This document shows, piece after piece, positions 5,412 through 15,004 of a stretch of 23,612 bases of DNA (position 1 is its first letter; each line of letters opens with the position of its first letter). The notes beneath the pieces are model-generated. The model saw only the letters and a list, made by a program, of their open reading frames with translations. It had not been told where the DNA came from and ran no database searches. The DNA lies in IMG/VR virus record IMGVR_UViG_3300025098_000298, positions 1-23,612 of that record, one strand, 5' to 3'. A program made the translations under genes and the position numbers. This DNA is from a virus.

Positions 5412-7804
5412 TGAGTGCAAGATTAATTTCAAATTCACTTCCAAATTTGTTAAATGGAGTTTCTCAACAACCAGATACAGTTAAGTTACCAAACCAAGCT
5501 ACAATACAAGAAAATGGTCTTTCTGATATTATTAGTGGTTTAGGTAAAAGACCTGCTACAGAACATATTGCAAAATTAAACACTGATACTTTAACAAATA
5601 GTAAAGTACATATTATTAATAGAGATGCTAACGAACAGTATGTTGTTTTAGTAAACAACCAATCTGTTAAAGTTTATGATCTTGCAGGTAATAACAAAAC
5701 TGTTGTTACTCCTGATGGTTTGTCTTATTTAACATCATCAGCACCACAAGATGATTTTAATTTAGTAACTGTTGCTGATTACACTTTTATTGTAAACAAA
5801 ACTAAAACTACTGCATTGTCTGGTAGTGTTTCTACAACTAGACCTGATGAAGCGATATTTTATGTAAAGAATGGACAATATAAAACAACTTATGAAATTA
5901 CCATTAATGGATCATCTGTTGCTAGTTATGAAACTTTAGACAATTCTAGCTCTGGTAACGCTTCATCAATTACAACTGATAACATAGCAACAGAATTAAC
6001 AAACGATTTAAACTCTAATTTATCAGGATATACAATTAGTAGAGACGGTTCTATTATTTATGTTTCTAAAAACTCAGGAACATTTACTGCTTCCGTATCA
6101 GATGGTTTAGGTGGTGATGGTTTAATATTAGTTAAAGATAAAACAAACTCGTTTGCTGACTTACCATACAAAGGCTACATAGGTTTTGTTACAGAAATTG
6201 TTGGAGATGGCGGAACAGAGTTTGATAATTATTTTGTTAAGTGGGACGGTTCTGCTTGGGTTGAAACAGTAAAAGATGGATTAGATAATTCTTTTGATAT
6301 GTCAACAATGCCTCATTTGTTGATTAGAACAGCTGATGGAAATTTTAGATTTTGCAAAGCAGATGGCTCAGCTTACACGGTTAGTGGTACTACATATAAT
6401 GAGCCTGAATTTGCATCTCGAACTGTAGGGGACGAGGTAACTAGCCCCGACCCTACGTTCGTTGGTAGAAAAATAAATGACATATTCTTTTATAGAAATA
6501 GACTTGGTTTTCTTTCTGATGAAAATGTAATATTTTCTAAGGCAGGTAAATTCTTTACCTTTTGGGCCACAACAGTAACTACTGCTGTTGATGACGATAT
6601 GATTGATCTAGCTGTTAGTCATAATAAAGTTTCAATCTTAAAATATGCTGTACCTTTTAATGAACAGCTAGTTTTATTTTCTGATCAATCGCAGTTTACA
6701 CTAGACGCTCAAGAAATACTTTCAGCTAAAACCGTATCTATTAATCAAACTACAGAATATGAAATAGACGATGGTGTTAAACCTATTGGTCTTGGACAGA
6801 ATATTTACTTTGGAATATCTAGAGGTAGTTTTGCAGGTGTTAGAGAATACTATGTAAATGCTGACACAGAAATTAAAGATGCTTTAGATACTACAGTTAA
6901 CCTACCAAGATATATCACAGGTGGACTTACAGGTTTAAAAGGATCGTCAGCTGAAAATACTTTATTTGCCTTTGCTTCTGGAGAAAGAAATTCTTTATTT
7001 GTTTATAAATTTTATTTTGATGCAGGATCAAAAGCCCTACAAAGATCATGGTCTAAATATAAATTTGAATCAGCAGATGTATTGTTAGACGGGGATTGTA
7101 TACAAAACTATTTATATTTAGTTGTTAAAAGAGCTGATGGTACATATTTAGAAAAACTTAATTTAAAAACTAATGAAGTAGACACGGGTCTAGAGTTTCC
7201 TGTGTTGTTAGACAGGAAGACAAGTCTTACAGGATCATATAGTTCTGGTACTAACAAAACTACTTTTACATTACCTTATGAAGAAACTGCTTCTATGGGG
7301 GTTGTTTTAGGTGGTGCATGGTCTTCTACACAAAAGGGAAGAAACTTAACAATCAGTAGCACAACAAACACTACGGTTGTAGTTGATGGAGATTATTCTA
7401 CAAACCCAGTAATAGTGGGTAGAAAATATACTTTTAAATATCAGTTTCCTACTTTCTTTGTTAGAGAACAAAAGACATCAGGTAATGCTTCTACTGTTAA
7501 CACAGGTAGACTGCAGTTAAAGAAAATGAGTATTATATTTGGAGACACGGGTTTCTTTGAAGTAAACCTTACTCCATTAGCAAGAAGTACATCAGTATAT
7601 AAATTTACAGGACAAATATTAGGTTCAAGTACGTTTACAATTGGGCAGCCTAATTTAGAAAGTGGTACCTTTAAATTTCCTATACAATGTAAAAACACAG
7701 ATACAGTTATATTCATATCTTCCGATAGTTATTTACCATGTAACTTTTTATCGGCAGAGTGGGAGGGAGTATTCTCTGTTCTTTCTCAACGAATAATAAC
7801 CTAA
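5411..7804 (+). CDS. Tail tubular protein B / nozzle (gp12-like)
   Basis: Encodes 797 residues, the same size as T7 gp12 (794). The N-terminal LPNLLNGVSQQPDTVKLPNQ followed by GLSDIISGLGKRPAT matches the conserved start of the family (G.SQQP......Q....N......GL.KRP). Further family-like parts are the FVGRKINDIFFYRNRLGFLS region near residues 349-368 and LVLFSDQSQFTL near 420-431. It builds the tail nozzle below gp11 and carries the fibre attachment surface. It overlaps gp11 and gp13 by one base each, suggesting coupled translation. Confidence comes from motifs, length and gene order. Confidence 0.94.
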   Translation: MSARLISNSLPNLLNGVSQQPDTVKLPNQATIQENGLSDIISGLGKRPATEHIAKLNTDTLTNSKVHIINRDANEQYVVLVNNQSVKVYDLAGNNKTVVTPDGLSYLTSSAPQDDFNLVTVADYTFIVNKTKTTALSGSVSTTRPDEAIFYVKNGQYKTTYEITINGSSVASYETLDNSSSGNASSITTDNIATELTNDLNSNLSGYTISRDGSIIYVSKNSGTFTASVSDGLGGDGLILVKDKTNSFADLPYKGYIGFVTEIVGDGGTEFDNYFVKWDGSAWVETVKDGLDNSFDMSTMPHLLIRTADGNFRFCKADGSAYTVSGTTYNEPEFASRTVGDEVTSPDPTFVGRKINDIFFYRNRLGFLSDENVIFSKAGKFFTFWATTVTTAVDDDMIDLAVSHNKVSILKYAVPFNEQLVLFSDQSQFTLDAQEILSAKTVSINQTTEYEIDDGVKPIGLGQNIYFGISRGSFAGVREYYVNADTEIKDALDTTVNLPRYITGGLTGLKGSSAENTLFAFASGERNSLFVYKFYFDAGSKALQRSWSKYKFESADVLLDGDCIQNYLYLVVKRADGTYLEKLNLKTNEVDTGLEFPVLLDRKTSLTGSYSSGTNKTTFTLPYEETASMGVVLGGAWSSTQKGRNLTISSTTNTTVVVDGDYSTNPVIVGRKYTFKYQFPTFFVREQKTSGNASTVNTGRLQLKKMSIIFGDTGFFEVNLTPLARSTSVYKFTGQILGSSTFTIGQPNLESGTFKFPIQCKNTDTVIFISSDSYLPCNFLSAEWEGVFSVLSQRIIT

Positions 7805-8262
7805 TGAAAATAGATGAAATAGAAGCAACAAGTCAGCATATAAAATTATTAGCAAAAGATTTAAGACCCGCAGATGAAGATGAAATCAAAGCTAAAACAG
7901 GAACAACTAACGTGCAGAAAACTTTATTAAAAGGTTTTGCTATGACTAACTATTGTCGTTCATTTTTTGTTGACGGTAAAATTGCAGGTGTATATGGAGT
8001 TGTAGCATCTTTAGATGACAAGAATATTGGTTCTCCATTTTTATTATGCACGCCTAAAATTAAAAAACTAAAGATTAAATTTTTAAGAGAATGTAAAAAT
8101 AGAGTAGAGGAAATGTCAGATAAATTTCCTGTACTTTTTAATTATATAGACAGTAGAAATAAACTTCACTTAACTTGGCTTAAGTGGTGTGGATTTAAAA
8201 TTATTAACGAAAAAACATTTAACGATGTTTTATTTTACGGATTTTATAAGGAGAAGAAATAA
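7804..8262 (+). CDS. Internal virion protein A (gp13-like, acetyltransferase-like fold)
   Basis: Encodes 152 residues; T7 gp13 has 138. The stop of gp12 and this start overlap (TAATG at 7802-7806). An in-frame upstream ATG at 7759 would overlap gp12 by 46 bases and is less likely. The order of elements recalls the GNAT-like DUF2833 family to which T7 gp13 belongs: an early helix (LAKDLRPADEDEI), a strand pair with FFVDGKIAGVYGVVA, then HLTWLKWCGFKIINEKTF, which is like the C-terminal GNAT strand-helix-strand. No acetyl-CoA binding loop (Q/RxxGxG/A) is evident, so it is unlikely to be an active enzyme. In T7, gp13 is needed for core formation and infectivity. Confidence 0.88.
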   Translation: MKIDEIEATSQHIKLLAKDLRPADEDEIKAKTGTTNVQKTLLKGFAMTNYCRSFFVDGKIAGVYGVVASLDDKNIGSPFLLCTPKIKKLKIKFLRECKNRVEEMSDKFPVLFNYIDSRNKLHLTWLKWCGFKIINEKTFNDVLFYGFYKEKK

Positions 8263-8264
8263 AT

Positions 8265-8840
8265 ATGTGTACACCAGAAGCGTATATAGCAAGTAGAATA
8301 TTACAAGGCTATACGCAGTACCGATCTGATAAAGCACAAGCAAATCAGATAAATAGAGATACACAGGTAAAAGCTAAAAATTTAAGAGAAGAAGCTATTT
8401 ACACAGATAACGCATTTATAAGAAAACAAGAAGTTGCTGAAGATCAAACATCATTACAAAAAGAAAAAATACTAACTCAAAAGTTACGAGTTGAAGGAAC
8501 TGCAAAAGCTTCACTTGGCGAAAGAAATGTTGGTGGTAATCTAGAAATGACTGTTCTTGGCGATATAGCTAGACAGGCAGGTAAAGAAACTAATGTTGTA
8601 GATCAAAACTACGAAAACAAACTTAGAGCATTTGCAACTGATCGTCTTGCTTATAATAGAAGATACACAAATCAAATATTAAGTTTACCTAGAGCATACA
8701 AACCAAGTTTCATGACCTATGCTTTATCTACAGCAGTAGATATAGGAAGTATGTATATGGCTAATCAAGCACCATCTACACCAAACCAAAGCGGTCAAAC
8801 TTTTAATTTAACCTACGAGAATTACAATCCTCCGAAATAA
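8265..8840 (+). CDS. Internal virion protein B (gp14-like)
   Basis: Encodes 191 residues, as for T7 gp14 (196). It starts MCTPEAYIASRILQGYTQY and continues as a long, charged, Ala/Gln-rich helical protein with coiled-coil character up to about residue 140. A conserved-looking GERNVGGNLEMTVLGDIARQ segment is followed by NRRYTNQILSLPRA and a weakly hydrophobic part near residues 150-170. T7 gp14 is ejected first and forms a pore in the outer membrane together with gp15 and gp16. The gene begins three bases after gp13, with AAGGAG upstream inside gp13, and overlaps gp15 by one base. Confidence 0.88.
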   Translation: MCTPEAYIASRILQGYTQYRSDKAQANQINRDTQVKAKNLREEAIYTDNAFIRKQEVAEDQTSLQKEKILTQKLRVEGTAKASLGERNVGGNLEMTVLGDIARQAGKETNVVDQNYENKLRAFATDRLAYNRRYTNQILSLPRAYKPSFMTYALSTAVDIGSMYMANQAPSTPNQSGQTFNLTYENYNPPK

Positions 8841-10894
8841 TGGCTACTAAAATAAATACAGATTTAGGAATAAATGTCGGTTTAGAAAACGCACCTACAC
8901 CACAACCAATAACTAATGTTGGCTCAGAAAGAATTGTAGGCAAAGATAAATTTGGAGCTTTAGCAGATACCTTAGCACAGATTAATCCTACTATTAAAAA
9001 ATTAGCTGACGCTAATATGAAAGAACAAAACGAAAAAGACTTTGAACAAGGTAAAGCTAAAATTAATGGAATGACTTTAGAAGAAGCTAGAAAAGCTCAC
9101 ACAAGTGGTTTCCCTGATGTCTTTAATGGTTGGGCTAGATTCGGTGCATATAAACAGTATGCTAATAACTCTGTAGATAATTTTATCCAAGATTTTAAAC
9201 AAGACTATGCAACTAAGAAAAATGAAACAGGATATAATTGGCAAGATCATTATAATGAGTTTAGTCAATCATATTTAGCAGATAAACAAAACGATGAGTT
9301 TTTTGCTTCTGCATATAACGAGGGTACAACATCATTAAGAAAATGGTTAAACGTACAAGAATTTGAAAAACAACAAGAAGATTTACAATATAAAGTAATA
9401 GGTAATACATCTTTATCTATACAAAATTTACCTACTAAAGTTGAAGAACAATTAGAAATTGCTTTTTATGAATCTAATCCTGTTATGACTTTAGGAAAAG
9501 ATTACAAAGAAAGAAAAGCTAAATTCTTTCAAGATAATATGTCTCAAACATTTAAGGATTTGTATTATCAACTAAAAGAAAATAGAAACCCTGCATTATC
9601 TAAATCAGATTTTGATGATATTGTAATTAATGAAGCTGAACTTCATGCTTCTTTAGATGGTAGATTTGCTACAGAATATATTGAACTATTAACTACTAAT
9701 AGACCAGATGGAACTCCCGCTATTATTAATAATCCAAAATATCAAAAAAGAGTAACAGCATTAGTAGATAATTTACGAGATGCAGTTAAATTAAATGTTG
9801 ATACTGTAAATTGGTTTAATGGTAATGTTGCAGGTAAATCTGGGCCAGAAAGAACTAAGTTAGCTTCTGATATTTTTAATAAAGAACTTAGAAATAAAAA
9901 AGCAGCAGGTATGTCCGATGCTGATGCATTCTTAGCTACTACTATGACTATAATGTCAGGTATGAAAAGAAATGAACCTGTAAAACAAATAGAAGATTTA
10001 TTAAGCAAACCATTAACTAGAGAATACACAGAAGATAATAAATTAGCTTTAGAAGTTTATTCTGCATTAGATAAAAATGGTATTACAGGTATTTACTTTA
10101 AAGAAAACGACAAGAATAAATACAAATTCTTTGTAGCTAATTTAAGAATACAAGCAGGAGAAGATCCTAGAGATGTAATATTAAGTATGGGTACTATGGA
10201 TACCACTACTAAAGAAATAAATGATTTAACATCAGAAGATAAAAAAACAATACAAGCTTTCTCTGGTAATATGGCTAACGCTAGAAACCAAGAGTTAGCT
10301 TACATGACTGCTAAATACTTTAAGAATATAGCAGGCGGTACTGATACTGATTACATAAAACAAGCAGAACAATTTATAGATAAACATTACACCGAAATAA
10401 ATGGTCGTTATGTAAGTAATTACAAAATGAAACAATTTGGTGTTGCACCAGAAAACTACGATGGTTTTAAAGTAACAGCCATTGAAATGTTAAAAGAAAA
10501 ACTAAATACAGAAAAGAATATTATACAAGAAACTGATCTTATTGGTTTCTTCTTTGATGAAACTAATATTAATGTCGATGGTACTGCACCCAATGTAAAC
10601 GAGGGTGTTGATTTAGATGATTTTGAATTGATTGTTAATACAGATGATGACGTTTTGTATTTTAAACAAGATGATGGTTCTCCTTTAGAAATACCATCAA
10701 CTGTAGAATACAAAGACGGTCAAACAGTTTGGCTACAAATACCTATAGCTCTAGTTAAAGAAAGATACGAAGCTAAAGTTAAAGAACAACAAGATAAAGA
10801 TTTAATAACTGACGAAAAAAGAAGACAAATGTTAGCTGATAGGGACGATGCTAATGAATTATTTTACGAACAAACAAAGGATATGCAACCATAA
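8840..10894 (+). CDS. Internal virion protein C (gp15-like)
   Basis: Encodes 684 residues, against about 747 for T7 gp15. The protein is Lys/Glu/Gln-rich and largely helical, with no membrane segments. The early part has FGALADTLAQINPTIKKLAD and a long amphipathic helix with TLEEARKAH. The C-terminal 40 residues are highly charged. No enzymatic motif is visible. Identification rests on gene order between gp14 and gp16, on size and on this composition. T7 gp15 forms the middle ring of the internal core and a periplasmic conduit with gp16 during ejection. TAATG overlaps link it to both neighbours, which suggests fixed stoichiometry through coupled translation. Confidence 0.88.
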   Translation: MATKINTDLGINVGLENAPTPQPITNVGSERIVGKDKFGALADTLAQINPTIKKLADANMKEQNEKDFEQGKAKINGMTLEEARKAHTSGFPDVFNGWARFGAYKQYANNSVDNFIQDFKQDYATKKNETGYNWQDHYNEFSQSYLADKQNDEFFASAYNEGTTSLRKWLNVQEFEKQQEDLQYKVIGNTSLSIQNLPTKVEEQLEIAFYESNPVMTLGKDYKERKAKFFQDNMSQTFKDLYYQLKENRNPALSKSDFDDIVINEAELHASLDGRFATEYIELLTTNRPDGTPAIINNPKYQKRVTALVDNLRDAVKLNVDTVNWFNGNVAGKSGPERTKLASDIFNKELRNKKAAGMSDADAFLATTMTIMSGMKRNEPVKQIEDLLSKPLTREYTEDNKLALEVYSALDKNGITGIYFKENDKNKYKFFVANLRIQAGEDPRDVILSMGTMDTTTKEINDLTSEDKKTIQAFSGNMANARNQELAYMTAKYFKNIAGGTDTDYIKQAEQFIDKHYTEINGRYVSNYKMKQFGVAPENYDGFKVTAIEMLKEKLNTEKNIIQETDLIGFFFDETNINVDGTAPNVNEGVDLDDFELIVNTDDDVLYFKQDDGSPLEIPSTVEYKDGQTVWLQIPIALVKERYEAKVKEQQDKDLITDEKRRQMLADRDDANELFYEQTKDMQP

Positions 10895-13800
10895 TGACAA
10901 GTATTAATTGGGACTTTATTTCAAGTTTAGAAGGTAAAGCAGTAAAAGACGCTTATGTACCGAGTGATAACTCTGGTGTAACTATTGCAACAGGATTTGA
11001 TCTTAAAGAAAAAGATGCAGATTTATTAAATCAAATGGGTATCTCTGAAGATACTACAAATTTATTATCTCAGTTCTTCGGTATGCAAGGTGCTGAAGCA
11101 AAAGAATCATCTCAAGGATTTTCATTAAATGACGATCAAGTAAAAGAAATAGATCAAGCTAGTCACAACTGGTACGCAGGCCAAGTTAAAAGAGCATATG
11201 AAAACGGAGATCATCAAACTGCATGGGACGATTTAACTGAGGCACAAAGAACTGTGATTACATCTGTTGGTTTTCAGCATGGTACTTCTTTTAAAAGAAA
11301 AGATGGTTCTGAAATGAATTACATTAAACAAGCTAGAGCTAATGATTGGGATTCTTTATTAGCTAACTTAAGAAACTTTGGAGATGACTTTAATACAAGA
11401 AGAAATAAAGAAGCTGATTATTTAGAAAGCGAAAAAAAAATTGAACCAAGACAACCTATAAAAGATCCTGAGTTTGTACCTACAGATATAACAAAACAAA
11501 AAGATTTATTTAGTGAATTACCAGACGTAAGTCGTGGTTTGTTTTTAGACAAAGCTTATAACTATAGTGAGTACCAAAAGTTTCTAGATGAACAAACTAC
11601 ATTTACTGAAGCAACAAAAGCATCAATAAGAGAGAATACTATTTTTGCAAATGCGTTTGATCTTTTCTTTAATAAAACTTTTATTCAACAAGATGGCTTT
11701 AGTTACAATAATAACAAAAGTGAATTTGAAGAAATTATAAAGAAATACGATTTAAGAGGTGAGTTTGGAGACAGTATTATAGAAGCTGTAAACCCTGCAC
11801 ATTTAGATTATCTAGGTCAAAAAGCACAAAGACACCAGAAGAACGCAGAGATGTTAGCGTCTCTTGGTTGGAAAGGTATTGCATTACAGTTTGGTACATT
11901 TCTTTTAGATCCAGTAAACCTTACAGGATATGGAGCTCTATCTAAAGTAATGAAAGGTACTCAGTTTTTAACGGGTATATCTAGAAGAAAAAACTTTGTT
12001 AGATCAGGATTAGTCTATGGTTCTATGGAGGGAGCTTTATATAGTCCAATAGCAGCTAATAACCCTACAATGGGCCTTAATGATATTGTAATAGCATCAG
12101 CTTTAGGTGGTACTCTTGGAGGAGCAATATCAGCAATTACAAGCAAATCTATTAAAAATGTAGGTCTAGCTACACAAAGAGCTGATCTAATTGAGAATGG
12201 TTTAGCTCCTACTAAACAAGCAGATAAAACAAAATTTAAAAACGTAAAGCATACTCTTAAAAACAAAAAGTTTACAAAAGAGATGCACGATGTTGATGCA
12301 GTTGACAACATTGAATTAGCTTTTGGTACAGCAAGAAATATTCCATTCTTAGGATTTGCTATGACTAGATCTGGTTCATTAGGATCAAGTATGTCTAAAT
12401 TAGCAAAGAAATTTGCTTTTGATAATATGGAAGATCCTATTGGTTGGTCAGTTAAAAATTCAGGATTAGTTAAAAAAGATTTTATACCTCAAGAAGCCAC
12501 AAGTGAAATTATTAGAGACACTATGGTTATGGAAGCACATAATGTAGTCTACACTAAAGGTGGTCTTAACGAAGCTGTAAAAGGCTATCTAAAAGAAAGA
12601 GGGTATGGTGGAACTTTACTTAGCGATTTAAAAGGTTTCTTTCAGTTTAGTCATAAAAGAGATTTTATGTACAAAGTTAAAAGAGCTATGATTGCTTTAA
12701 GTAAACCTGCTAAATTAAGAAACGCAGATGAATTAGAAATTTTAAATGATGCAAATATTGTTAAAGGTGCTAACTCTTATGCAGATGGTTTTCAATTGTT
12801 TGCAAAAAAACTTGCAGAAGCAGGTGTAGAAGAAGCACAAGATTTAGCAAAAAATACTGGTAGATATTATGTGCCAAGAAAAATAAGTTTTGATAGTTTT
12901 GTAGATTTAGAAAGAAGAATTGGAGAAGATGGAGTTGTAGATTTATTAACGGGTGCTATCGCTAGAAAACAACCATTAATAAATAGATTAGACAATCCTG
13001 TAGCTACACCAGAAACAGTTAAAGTTAAAACAGGAGACATAAATCCTAAAACAGGAAAAGAAGTTTCTGCTAAAATATCTGTTACAAAAGCCGAAGCATT
13101 AGCAAGAGCTATTGTTAAGATGGCAAAATACAACAGTAGATATGGTGGCTTTGATATTGAACAACTTGTAAAAATTAAAGATCCTAAATTATTAAGAGAA
13201 TACATAGATGATGTTTTTGGTAATTTAGATCAAGCTCAAAGAGATGAATTATTTAATGGTTTACAAAATCAACTTAAATTAATTACATCAGGTAGATTCC
13301 AACAAAGAATTAGACTAGATGAAAACTATGAACATACTTTAACAGTTGGTAAAGCAAAAGGTCAAAGAGTTAGATTAGATCAAATCTATGAAAATGATAT
13401 AGATTTACTTTGGCATTCATACACAAATGAAATGTCAGGTTGGTATGCTTTAGCTAATAGAGTTGGTGTTAAAAGTAGAAACGAATGGTTAACTTATAGT
13501 AACGGTATTAAAAGAGACATTAGAGATTCTTACAGAAAAAGTGATCTAAGTGTTGCTAGAAAAATAGTTAACGTACAAAATAAAAATATTGATAATGTTG
13601 CTATTAGAGAAGAAGAAGCAGTTATAGATAGTTTCTTTAATAATCTTATGGGACGTTCTACAGAGGGCGGGGATCCATCATCAGGTTATCAAGCTTGGCT
13701 AAGAGATTTAAGAAGATTTAATTTTATTAGGGTATTAAACCAAGTAGGTATTGCACAGCTTCCTGAGTTTGGAGTTGTTACTTCACAGGTTGGTTTAAGA

Positions 13801-15003
13801 ACAATGCTTAATGAAATACCTGCTATAAGAAAAATATTTGATGATGCACAAGCTGGTAACTTACCTGACACATTTAGAAAAGACTTTGCTATTTATGGAG
13901 CATCAAATGGAGATGATCATCTTTATAGATTGCATCAATCATTAGAAGTTTTAGATAGAGGTGCAGCAAAATCTGATTTTCAAAAAGGTGCTTTACTTAA
14001 TAAGTCTCAAGCAGCAGCAGCCGAAAAAATAACAGGCTATGGATCATTCTTATTACAAACAGATTCATTACAAAGAAGATTAGCTATGCGTGGTTTTGTT
14101 CATAACATGGCAGAAGATTTAATTGAAGGTTCTAAAAAAGGAAACTTATTAGATAATATATCAAGAGGTAAACTAAATAGATACCGAGTATTAGGATTGC
14201 GTGATAGTGATTTAGTTGCATTAGCAAAAGAGTTTAATAGTCCTAGAGTAGTTAAAACTAAAAACGCATTAGGTTATAGAGTTTTAAGTTTTGATTTTGT
14301 CGCTATGAAAGACCAAGAGTTAGTTAAAAGACTTGCGGTAGCAGTAAACAGATCTACAAGACGTTCTGTTCAATATAATCATATTGGAGACACAAGTAGA
14401 TTCTTTACTGACAACACGTTAGGAAAAACGATGTCACAGTTTAGACAATTCATTATGAATGCTTGGAACAAACAGTTTCTTCATAATGTAGCTATGGCAG
14501 ACATGCAAACAGCTTCAATGTTTTTATACACTACTATGATTGGAGGATTAGCTTACGCAGCACAAGTACACTTCAATTCTATAGGTATGTCTAAAACCGA
14601 AAAGAAGAAATACATTAAAAAGAGATTAGGAGATAAAGGAGACTACAGTAAAATTGCTAGAGCTGCTTTTCAAAGAGCAGGCTGGTCTTCTGTAATGCCT
14701 CCTTTTATGGATATGATTACTGGTCAATTGGCACCAGAACATAGATTCAATACTAGATCATCTGGTCAAGAAATGAACCTTATAACAGGAAACCCGACAT
14801 ACGATTTAGTATTTGGAAAACTAATGCCTACACTAGGTGCAGGTTTAAAATCTATGAGATCAGATTACGAATTTAGTAAGAATGATTTTAATAGATTAAT
14901 GAGAATACTTCCATATCAAAACTTATATGGAATTAATCAATTACTTAACTTTATAAAAGACAACTCTGGTTTACCAGACAAAGGAGCAACAAGTTTATAT
15001 TAA
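10894..15003 (+). CDS. Internal virion protein D (gp16-like) with N-terminal muramidase-like motif
   Basis: Encodes 1369 residues; T7 gp16 has 1318. It is the largest gene of the window and lies in the gp16 position. T7 gp16 has an N-terminal lytic transglycosylase that helps DNA cross the peptidoglycan. Here residues 8-37 read instead like a T4-lysozyme/pesticin-type site: SLEGKAV with E13, then T30-I-A-T-G-F-D36. The six-residue T-to-D spacing equals that of the pesticin catalytic residues as I recall them; the E-to-T spacing (17) is shorter. Downstream are helical core-forming regions and two Gly/Ala-rich hydrophobic stretches, near residues 398-415 and 1195-1220, which may insert into the inner membrane. 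It overlaps gp15 by one base. Confidence 0.93.
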   Translation: MTSINWDFISSLEGKAVKDAYVPSDNSGVTIATGFDLKEKDADLLNQMGISEDTTNLLSQFFGMQGAEAKESSQGFSLNDDQVKEIDQASHNWYAGQVKRAYENGDHQTAWDDLTEAQRTVITSVGFQHGTSFKRKDGSEMNYIKQARANDWDSLLANLRNFGDDFNTRRNKEADYLESEKKIEPRQPIKDPEFVPTDITKQKDLFSELPDVSRGLFLDKAYNYSEYQKFLDEQTTFTEATKASIRENTIFANAFDLFFNKTFIQQDGFSYNNNKSEFEEIIKKYDLRGEFGDSIIEAVNPAHLDYLGQKAQRHQKNAEMLASLGWKGIALQFGTFLLDPVNLTGYGALSKVMKGTQFLTGISRRKNFVRSGLVYGSMEGALYSPIAANNPTMGLNDIVIASALGGTLGGAISAITSKSIKNVGLATQRADLIENGLAPTKQADKTKFKNVKHTLKNKKFTKEMHDVDAVDNIELAFGTARNIPFLGFAMTRSGSLGSSMSKLAKKFAFDNMEDPIGWSVKNSGLVKKDFIPQEATSEIIRDTMVMEAHNVVYTKGGLNEAVKGYLKERGYGGTLLSDLKGFFQFSHKRDFMYKVKRAMIALSKPAKLRNADELEILNDANIVKGANSYADGFQLFAKKLAEAGVEEAQDLAKNTGRYYVPRKISFDSFVDLERRIGEDGVVDLLTGAIARKQPLINRLDNPVATPETVKVKTGDINPKTGKEVSAKISVTKAEALARAIVKMAKYNSRYGGFDIEQLVKIKDPKLLREYIDDVFGNLDQAQRDELFNGLQNQLKLITSGRFQQRIRLDENYEHTLTVGKAKGQRVRLDQIYENDIDLLWHSYTNEMSGWYALANRVGVKSRNEWLTYSNGIKRDIRDSYRKSDLSVARKIVNVQNKNIDNVAIREEEAVIDSFFNNLMGRSTEGGDPSSGYQAWLRDLRRFNFIRVLNQVGIAQLPEFGVVTSQVGLRTMLNEIPAIRKIFDDAQAGNLPDTFRKDFAIYGASNGDDHLYRLHQSLEVLDRGAAKSDFQKGALLNKSQAAAAEKITGYGSFLLQTDSLQRRLAMRGFVHNMAEDLIEGSKKGNLLDNISRGKLNRYRVLGLRDSDLVALAKEFNSPRVVKTKNALGYRVLSFDFVAMKDQELVKRLAVAVNRSTRRSVQYNHIGDTSRFFTDNTLGKTMSQFRQFIMNAWNKQFLHNVAMADMQTASMFLYTTMIGGLAYAAQVHFNSIGMSKTEKKKYIKKRLGDKGDYSKIARAAFQRAGWSSVMPPFMDMITGQLAPEHRFNTRSSGQEMNLITGNPTYDLVFGKLMPTLGAGLKSMRSDYEFSKNDFNRLMRILPYQNLYGINQLLNFIKDNSGLPDKGATSLY
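11451..11460 (+). repeat. Third copy of the ACAACCTATA 10-mer
   Basis: This copy is identical to 105-114 and 3754-3763 but lies inside the gp16 coding sequence, encoding part of RQPIK. It may be a chance match or an internal promoter; its coding position argues against a conserved regulatory role. Confidence 0.3.
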
Positions 15004-15004
15004 T

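Noticed and set aside
12867-13205. 112-codon minus-strand frame within gp16
   Set aside because: It is a shadow of gp16, whose frame is continuous and has the expected length.
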